64,000 bases of DNA from Malus domestica (taxonomy: Eukaryota > Streptophyta > Magnoliopsida > Rosales > Rosaceae), in contig NC_091672.1 in NCBI RefSeq assembly GCF_042453785.1, forward strand, positions 14,836,501 through 14,900,500, written 5' to 3'. The notes under the pieces were generated by a model. It searched no databases and had not been told where the DNA came from. It was given only the letters and a program-made list of their open reading frames with translations. The position numbers and the translations under genes were made by a program. Shown here one piece after another: positions 55,935-64,000 of the stretch (within the stretch, counting starts at the first letter, position 1; every line of letters starts with the position of its first letter).

Positions 55935-57188
55935 TGAACTCTCTCTTTCGTCTCACCACCACACTGTTCACTTCAATCCAATGCACACTTAAGAGCCAAA
56001 TGAAAGAATGCAAATGAATGAATGCATAATATAGAGTAGAAACAGAGAGAGAGAAAGAGAGGAACGTGTTTCCATCTACCTACTTAAGACCCAACTACTC
56101 TCTCTCCCTCTCTCTCTCTCGTTCTTGTGGTTGGTTGGTGTTCCACGTGCAGTCCCCTACTACATACTTTGAAGCCACAACGACCCTCTACTCTTTAGTA
56201 TGAATGTTACACGTCTTTTGATATTCTCATATGAATGTTACAAGCTAATCGATAAATTGTGTAACAATCATTTTTAAAAGAGATATCAAATCTTAGGTAG
56301 CGATATGATTCTGCATATTTGACATCAAAATTATTTCAACCCTAGTGTTTAGGAGTCAAATTTGACTGTACATATTTGCTGACTAAATTTGAAATCTTTC
56401 TATATAGGAGTCAAATTTGACATCAATGTCAAATTTATTTTTAATTAGTTTAGCATCCCTTATTCCACTAACACCTTAACCAACAAAAATTTGTTTCAAC
56501 AATTTTTTTTTAATAAATACAACCCATTTAAAACTTTAATAAAAAAAAACAATATTTGACATAAGACTAAAGATTGTCACATCAACCATCAATTGTAATT
56601 TAATTATAATAATTAGACATTTCCATTGAAAGTGGTCTCACAAGTCCAAAACCAATAATGTTGGATTAGAAAAAATAGCAATCAACCGAAAACTATGCAC
56701 ATATATTAATTGAAAAATCATGAAAATATCTAGTTGCTTTCTCTTAGTACAAGTTCAATTATCCTTTAAAGGGGACAAGGGTGTTTCGTGGTGTAATCTA
56801 ATCTATTTAACGGCAATTACGATAAATTTGGATGGTGATTTTAGTTGATAAATGAACTGAACATTTCGGCTAGGGGTGCCCTCAATTCTATTGACTGAGA
56901 GTGAAAGTCGAGCCACTCTTACGACTCAACACGATAAGTACTTGCAGACATAAGCATAGCCAAGTTTCAGCAATTTAAATCAGAGCACCGTAACCTTGTC
57001 AGAAAATACCGCAAGCATATCAAGAGAAGAGACTAACGAAAACGAAAGGGGCGGCAAGCGGGTAAATTTAATCCATCACTCTTCCCAAATTCATGTATTT
57101 TACATGCATTTCGGCTCTTTGGCTCTTCCATCAATCGAGGACAAATAAGTCACAAACTGCATAACACAAGTTCCAATCTCTTCAAACT
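55935..57188. other. Hydrolase 5' region and intergenic DNA
   Basis: A CT-rich tract (about 56098-56122) and GA tract (about 56045-56062) lie in the probable 5' leader/promoter of the minus-strand hydrolase. GGAGTCAAATTTGAC recurs near 56349 and 56406. The end, from about 57100, is the likely 3' untranslated region of the E2 gene. No gene seen. Confidence 0.4.
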
Positions 57189-58571
57189 TCATAATCTCTT
57201 CAAACTCTTCTTTCTCGCATCTATTTTCTTCTTTTCTACCTGCGCTTTTGTCAATCCACCTTCCTTCCTCACCGTAGTAGCAGACCCACCTACTCCCGTC
57301 TCCATTGGAGCTACAACGGGTGCCTGATCCTGACCATTTCCTCTAGTGGTGACTGTGCTAGGTGCCAGTAGTGATGGGGATGCAGAGATCACCAGCAAAG
57401 CAGCACCGGGTGCTGTGTTCTTTTGATCAGCATTAAGTGTCAAAGTGTTAGTTTGATCAACGTTCAGTGCAGTTGTCGACTCTGAAATAGCTCCTGTTTT
57501 AAACTTGTGTTTTGGCTTAGCATGGATTCCAGTATAAAGCCTACATGCAAGAAATGATGTCTACTTAAGTTGCACAGTCATGTGTAATAATATTATCTAT
57601 AGTTCGTATATGCATCTTTCGGTTTCTATAACAATTGAGATAAAAGCCGGCATGAATAAGTTCCTTCCCCTGCTCCATTTATCTGAAACCCGAAGCAGAT
57701 GACATTATTACTATAGCTCACCTTGCATGTCTTGCATACTCCTCATAATTTTCAAGGAGCATCTTGCCTGCCTGTTCATTCAAAGCTGATTCTGGAAATG
57801 GTTCAATCAATAGACATCTAACTACCTGTTATCACAAAGCACGGAGCCAACACAACTTGAGTTTGTAAGAGAACACAAAAATCTCAGATGAATAAGCAGA
57901 AATGAAAGAATATAACTGAACCATCAAGGGAACTTACAATCAGAACATGTCGTAATCCAAGACTTGGATTCCAATCCTTTTTCAAGGTGTTGACACAAAT
58001 CTCACCGTTAGTCGCAATGTTTGGATGGAAAATCTTCGTCAGGAAGTAGCCTACAACAATTATTTTCCAGAAATTATAATCCAAATAGGGACTAAAAGAG
58101 TTATACTATATATAGGCCTTTCATCAACAAAAACATCTTCAGTTGTATGGTCACACATTCCAAACAGAACGAGGGAACAGAAATATGACATGTCCAGTTA
58201 AATGATAGTGTTATCAATTACGTCATTTATGATCATAGTCAAACAAACCTTTAGGAGGAGAGTGCGGAAAGTCCCTAGACAATAACAACTTCATGTGGAA
58301 AACACCATTCTCATAAGGAGTGCCAGCTGCAAGGCCAAGACCGTAGCTCAGTAAATATCTCAAAATTATTCAAACGATGCAGGAGCGAAAGACTAAATTA
58401 CAATTTACGGCAAAAAATAAACGTGCCTGGCCCTTCGATATCAGCATATATGATTGAAAAATCATCATCGTTAAGCCCAACTTGAATGCCTTCAGGAGGG
58501 GATTCATCAAGACTCTTCAATTCCTTCGCAAGTTGCTTAATTACATTTGGTGGGAGATTTTCATTCGTAGC
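57189..58571 (-). CDS. UBC22: Ubiquitin-conjugating enzyme E2, UBE2S/UBC22 type
   Basis: Carries ubiquitin from E1 and extends chains, in the UBE2S family typically with the anaphase-promoting complex. Exons on minus: 58571-58427, 58326-58249, 58050-57938, 57825-57722, 57540-57189; in phase, 263 codons plus a start Met from an upstream exon. The UBC fold starts [21 protein letters not shown] is at residues 84-86 and the active Cys94 in NGEICVNTL (numbering with the Met). The tail after residue 160 is low-complexity, then basic, ending RKKSLKRL, like the APC-binding tail of UBE2S. Intron 1 of this set has a GC donor (CCAG|GCACGT), needed to keep the frame. The start codon exon was not fixed: TTATG|GTAATG near 59054 is one candidate. 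Strongest match: Arabidopsis UBC22. Confidence 0.9.
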
Positions 58572-60837
58572 CTGAAATGTTACATGACCAAAAGAATTGT
58601 AAGAAGAGTTTGAAAGGAAAAGGACGAAGAAATCATCAGTTGCAAACTGCAAATAAGAAGAAGCATGACAGTCCATTTGTTTCAAAGAAGAAAGATAGAC
58701 TCCAAATAAACCAAACAAACAATGTGTGCACATAAACTCTGAACTGCTATATTCCCATGTTTATGTTTCAATAAAACAAGGATTAATTATTTACACCAGG
58801 AATGGAGTTTCATGCACATACGTATTGCTGTAAATTGTTAAACCACCATGTAGTCTCAAAGTAAAACGAAAAAATCTCAAATTAGTTTTGGATGAATAAG
58901 CATGCAATTAAATATCTATCTGCCTTTGATTTAGTCCAGTGCCAGTGCATGGCGACATACTAGTCCATATAACTATCATGTTCTATTTTATTATAGTTTG
59001 GCAATGGTGAAAAGCAAAAGAATTAATTTTTATGTACACAGACACAACATTACCATAAGAAAAAAAAAGGAATGAAGTCCTCAAGAAAACTTTGGCTACC
59101 AAAAAGAGAATCAGCAATTCAGCTTTTTTTTGCGCCACAAAATTCCCAACTGCACTGATTAGAGTGCTAGAATAACGCAAGCCGTAAGCCGATATGCCTG
59201 CAATAACAAACTAACATTTAAATGAAAAATTAGGAAAGTATAAGTAAGATCAGTGATGTCTCATAATGACAAATAGAAGACAGAATGAACAAGCATGAGA
59301 CACAAACCCTTGCTGCTCAAACGTTAAACAGAGTATTATTAGCATTTGATTGCCAACAATAACATAAAAACTGTAATGCAGACAGCAGGCAAGTAGGTAG
59401 GTAGATCTTAAGAATATCTGAGATTGCATACAGGACAGACATGAACACATTTTGCATAAACTGTTTGGCCCGTGCAAGAGTCTTGATACCAAGAGCCAAT
59501 CAATCAAACGATATAGTTTTTCATTAAAATCAATCTTATCAGACCTTGTGAATTCATTCTGTAAGCTATGGAATACCAATAATATGGAAGAAGTAGAGGG
59601 AATGGATTTAAACTAGTTACAATTTCTCTGATTCCCTGATAGAGATATTTGAAACAGAAAAAAGAAAGGTACAAAGTAATATGATTATACTGAACTAAAC
59701 ATTACCTCCCAAAACCATTGCGAAACATACATTCCCAAATCCTCATGACTATCAATCCAATCTTGTATCTGTCCCCTTAGAATTACCACTGATACTACCT
59801 AAACAGTTATCACACATAACTGATATTCACAAATCAAGTTTGACTTCAATTAAGTCATGCAACAATTAAATCTCTCCTCTCATCCTTTCGTCTTGTAACC
59901 TACATTTCCTACATTCTCATTTTCTCACCTTCTTTTGCCAGACTAGGGCAGATTGCTTAGTTTCCAGATAACGGCTTAGTTGAGTTGATTTGAGCATCAA
60001 AAGTAAAGGTTTCTCCTACAATTTGGCTCTCTAAAAGGTTGGTTTGAGCGTGAGATAGGGGATCAATAGTTTGGAAAGCTGCAAAAGAGATTCGGCCTGT
60101 TTTTCTCCAATTGTTATATTTACAAAAATATAAATCAATAAAGTTTTGAATACAAGATATGTTTAAAAGAAATGATCCTCACAAAAACAAATATCATTAG
60201 AGTCATTACAATCCAAATTCCAATTACAGGCATAATTACTTTAAGCTAAAACTTAAGACACACAATGCGCTTTCAACGAAGGAAGAATATAAAAAGTAAA
60301 GAGAAGTGCAAAAGCCAGCATATTCCAACTTTTGAAACCTCTAAAAGACAAGCGATGAACAACTACATCCTGAATCCACTAACACCTAAAGTTATTACCA
60401 AAACCAGCTCACACTAACTTCAAATCAATATCCACACAAATATGATAAAGTCAACAAAACCCAAATGGCTTATCTTTCATATAAGGAGAGCGAGGGAGGG
60501 AGAGAGCTTTAGCTTTCAAGCAAACATCCATAAAAACAACAACCCAGTTGCCCAGAAAGCAAGAAAAGCACCTCAAACGAGAAAACCCAAATTAAATCAA
60601 ACAAGAAAGGTCAGGTACCAAAACCCTGATGCCCAAAAATACCAATTTTCCCCATTTTGCAGGATACAAATTACAGATTGGTAATTGTTTACTCAAGAAA
60701 CAAAATCAGAACCACACAAGTCGATAATCGAACTCAGAAAAAGAACACCAGACAGCCAAGAAGCATCAAATTGACCAAAATGGCCGTCCAGGAAGACAGA
60801 TTGAAAGCAAAAACCGAAACCAAAGAAAGAAATTTAC
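58572..60837 (-). other. 5' introns of the E2 gene
   Basis: AT-rich, with no other gene. It should contain the short exon or exons linking the 5' leader to the coding part. Three ATG|GT junctions on the minus strand were seen (about 58849, 59054 and 59711); the second has the best donor. Confidence 0.45.
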
Positions 60838-60960
60838 CCGACCCAGATGAGAATTCGCCTATAAGCTCAGTCAATTGTTGTCCTTCAAGGCGACGATAGA
60901 GGGCTTAGAGAGAGACTTAAAGAGAGAGAGAGCGAGATTGTACTTGGAATGATTGAAAGG
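60838..60960 (-). other. Putative 5' leader exon of the E2 gene
   Basis: On the minus strand a TCTC-rich leader runs to CATCTGGGTCG followed by a GTAAAT donor at 60837. It has no ATG in a useful frame, so it would be untranslated. Confidence 0.5.
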
Positions 60961-61149
60961 GGTGATTTTGAGGAAGGAGAAACTATGTATTATATTATTA
61001 TTTAGACAGATAATTCAAATTTTACTGACTTACTTTTAAAAGTTTCAGATTAAACTCTTAAATATCAGTAAAATTTAAAATAAATCCACTCAACGTTTAA
61101 AAAGGACGGAATCAAAAAGTAGGTTTAAAAAAAATATTAAATAAAAACC

Positions 61150-61740
61150 AGGTGACGCTCTGCATGAATCATGAGGGTTTTTGTAGACGTTGGATCGTCT
61201 ATGGTAGCACTGGCAGCGGCAGTAGTGGCGATTGCAGCTTTATTGACGGTGATGGTGGAAACAATAGTGGTGGTGATGGCGGCAGTGGTGTAAGAATGAT
61301 GGTTGGAGTTATAAGTGGTGGCGGTGACAGTGAGGGAGATGGCGATGACGATGGCGATGGAGGTAGGGTGCGACGACGGTGGTGGCAACAACAATGGTAA
61401 GGGTATGGTAGTCGTGCAAATAGTGACGTGTGGTGGTTGGGGTGGAGATGTTACAATCTTCTAGCAACGACAATGGTGGTTGTGGTGGCAGTGGTGGTGA
61501 TTATGGTTGTGGTTGTAGTTGTAGCCTTGTGACGGTGGTGGTTGGCGATGGTGACGACAACGATGGTGCTGGTAATGGCAGTTGTGGTTGTGGTGGTAGT
61601 GGCGGCAGCAGAGGCAGTGGTGGTGGTAGTGGTGGTGGTGACGATTGTGGTGGCCGTAGTGGTGGCAACGATGTTAGTGGTAATTGCATTATTGATGTAA
61701 GGTTAGTGGTTGTAGTTCAAAAGAGAAAATGTATGTAGAT
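61150..61740. repeat. GTG/GGT-rich array
   Basis: A degenerate GGTGGTGGC/GATGGT tract, the strand complement of the kind of array at 37590-38250. The open frames (82-102 Gly/Ser-rich codons) are compositional. Confidence 0.8.
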
Positions 61741-63400
61741 TTATAAATAATTTCCTTTTTAAAAATTAATGAGCATATTACAAGAATTAAAATTATCCAT
61801 TAAAGAACCAACTTGGCTTTTAAGGCTTTTAAAAGCAACCTACATGTTCATTTTAAAAGCTATTGTCTGGAGGACATTAATTTAAAAATAAGCATGATAT
61901 TTTATTTTTAACAAACATCTTTTTTATTACTTAATTTTAAAGTGAAGCAATTATAGGTAAAAAAAAAATTGCAATACCAAGCGAGGCCTTAATCCAAATT
62001 CGACTTTTATTAGTTTAACTAGTTGGGTTAGAATTATGTAGAAATCAGTTTGATTCCAACTCTACCTCGAGTTAATGATCCAAACTGTCTAATATTTTAG
62101 GTGTTTTATCATAGCTCGTTTTTGAAAAAAAAAATCGCCCAAATAAAAAACCATAGGACTATTTAATAATGGACATAGTCTAATCAACATAAACTAGAGC
62201 TACATCAAGACGAGCTAAGCCAGGTGAATAACAGTTACTTATGAAACGATCAAACATATTCCCTTCATTAGTGTTTTCAAGAAGCAATGTGTTTATCTAT
62301 TTTCTTCATCACAATTAAGTTCGTTAATACTTTTAAATTCTTCTATGAATGTAGATTTCAGATTGTTAAAATTGATGCAAAGATATCGCACAAATAATCA
62401 ATGGGAGATGAAAATGCCTTGGAATTGGCATTTCATTTTGTAGTGGCCGAAAAGCTCTAGTGGACGGGATATGAATATTATCTTGACCGGAAAATGTAAA
62501 TTTACATTTTTTTTTACATCTTTTAGAGATGGACCCCACCAGTCAAATAGAGAAAAATGAAATTTTAAATTGACTTTTTTTTTTTTATCCCATCGTAGTA
62601 GAACACGCGTTTACATCTCACCAAAATGAAAATAGGACACAAGTGTAGCTTTGAAATCTCAAATTTACATATTTTCATTGAAAATGCTATTAAAACCATA
62701 TGGTACAACTACTTTTTCTCACTTACACAATCCTAAGTAGTCACCACTTAAACAAAACAACACAAAGGTAAAGTCAATTGACGCGATTGAGAGGCTATGT
62801 CCCGCCACCTTTTCGTATAATCATGTATATACAAATTATTATTATCTATTTTATCTAAAGAGAAATAGAGGGTGCAGTATAGACAAAAAGAGAAAACTAG
62901 AGAATAGGTTGAGGAATTTTGTGTGTTATTCTCCAGTCCTTATGCCTTTATAGTAAATCAATGATGATTCCTTGCCTTGCAAGTAATACAATCCTAAAGA
63001 GAAAGGATCCTCTAGTATCCTAAATACAATCTACTAATGATTTACCTAATCATAGGTACGCTAAAATTATATTTACAACACTCTCTCTTAATAGTGTAAA
63101 TACTAAGTAGACCGTGCATCATATCTTCATGGAAAATGTAGAAGCAGTTGATGAAGTCATCTCATCTCGTTGGCATAAGGAGCAAAAAAGAGTCTCAAAA
63201 CAAACGGAAGAATGGATAGGTAGTAAAACTTACAAAATTCGCTATGGTAAAACCTAAGGTGGGACAAAAACCCATAGTCTAAGGAAAAAAATGTGAAGTT
63301 ACATTAAGTCAACTAAATGTCTTCAGGACGCAACAAAACACTCACAAGGGTATGATCAGCCCATGATAGGTGTCTCATTAAAACCTAGTCAGGTAGAAAA
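61741..63400. other. Unclassified AT-rich repeat DNA
   Basis: No gene seen. The end (about 62850-63400) resembles plant retroelement sequence: AAACCTAAGGTGGGACAAAA and CATTAAAACCTAGTCAGG, but no LTR ends could be fixed. Confidence 0.35.
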
Positions 63401-63405
63401 ATATA

Positions 63406-63705
63406 GTGGAAAAAAATGCTCCTAATTGTAGAGAGAAAAAATACATTAAGCCGAAATGTACCAAAGGCACGTCTAGGACAGTGAACAAGAAGAAGTTGAA
63501 GGAATCAAAAGAGGTGACTCCGAAAGTGATTCTAGCCAAGGCATCTAAAAAGAAAATCAGGTTAGCGAGCGGCTCCAGAGGTGGCCAAGATATAGCGTCA
63601 GAGACCGTTGATCTCACTTCTTCAAGCAAGGAGAATTCGCAGCAAGCTCCCATAGTCTCTAGCGGAGAAAGACGTAAGTACCAACGTAGATTATTTAGCT
63701 ACTAG
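63406..63705 (+). other. Short Lys/Ser-rich open frame, not recognised
   Basis: 99 codons, basic (KKKLKESKEV, KASKKKIRLASGS) followed by a Ser/Gln-rich end. Part of the sequence before it is also open. It lies in repeat-like DNA; probably a fragment of a mobile-element protein or chance. No domain seen. Confidence 0.2.
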
Positions 63706-63741
63706 ATTATATCAATACACAAGTAGACGCATGTGTACACC

Positions 63742-63953
63742 GGACAAGGATTGTCTGCCCTCCTTGTTCAAGTGCCCTCCCATGCCCTCCTGTTTTGTGT
63801 GGTCACGGTTAAACCACGTCAACATTTTATATTACTATTCATTTTTGTCTTATTATCTCTATAAAAAAAATAATATAAAATGTTGACGTAGCTTAACCGT
63901 GACCACACAAAACAAGAGGGCACGAGAACAAGGAGGGCAGACAATCCTTGTCC
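63742..63953. mobile_element. Foldback MITE, Mutator-like
   Basis: 212 bases with inverted arms of about 95 bases, GGACAAGGATTGTCTGCCC at the left and its complement at the right, around a short AT-rich centre. Flanks GTGTACACC (63733-63741) and GTGTACACT (63954-63962) are an 8-9-bp duplication. Confidence 0.85.
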
Positions 63954-63961
63954 GTGTACAC

Positions 63962-64000
63962 TAGACCTGGCAAACGGGTCGTGTCTGTCGTGTTCGTGTC
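63962..64000 (+). mobile_element. Start of a hAT-type element, same family as 47866-49060
   Basis: TAGACCTGGCAAACGGGTCG matches the complement of the right end of the element at 49060 and its GGTCGTGTC motifs. Only the first 39 bases are in the window. Confidence 0.65.

Noticed and set aside
61152..61738. Gly/Ser-rich frames resembling a glycine-rich protein
   Set aside because: The array is a degenerate GTG repeat; frames on several phases are open and there is no start context or signal peptide.

Overview
The window is plant nuclear DNA. Genes have many GT-AG introns, and the rest is dense in nested retrotransposons, hAT, Helitron and Mutator-type elements and simple repeats. A Cassandra element with a 5S-rRNA-like LTR and an RTE LINE with a (TTG)n tail fit a rosaceous tree such as apple or pear. 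That placement is inference from the repeat families, not proof.

Bases 1-39,400 hold no recognisable host gene. They are a stack of mobile elements whose order can be read from target-site duplications. From the left: an LTR-like fragment (1-549) sits in a decayed Athila/Tat-type gag-pro on the minus strand, with its tRNA-Asp-type primer site and a 2.1 kb LTR. That element broke another minus-strand element right after the latter's LTR and tRNA-Met primer site. A Ty3-type solo LTR (5917-7417) and a Cassandra element (7596-8163) follow. A first hAT (8797-21961) contains a Helitron (9327-21257). The Helitron contains an 8.3 kb chimeric LINE insertion (10206-18542) with a 17-bp duplication. A second hAT (22166-30570) contains a Ty3-type solo LTR, which contains a Ty1-copia element, which contains another solo LTR. 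A third hAT (31144-32998) contains a smaller one. CAC-rich arrays, microsatellites and unclassified repeat DNA fill 33-39 kb.

Bases 39,400-60,960 are the gene island: a twelve-exon protein kinase/PP2C fusion on plus (39421-47194); a multipass membrane protein gene on plus whose frame is broken twice (52571-53507); an FSH-type serine hydrolase on minus (54331-55934); and a UBE2S/UBC22-type ubiquitin-conjugating enzyme on minus (coding from 58571 to 57189, first exon near 60.9 kb). hAT, PIF/Harbinger-like and Mutator-like elements lie between and inside them. The four genes are neighbours and show no sign of a shared pathway; the kinase/phosphatase is probably a signalling protein and the E2 a cell-cycle ubiquitin enzyme.

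Bases 60,960-64,000 hold a GTG-rich array, unclassified repeat DNA, a Mutator-type MITE and the first 39 bases of a further hAT element.
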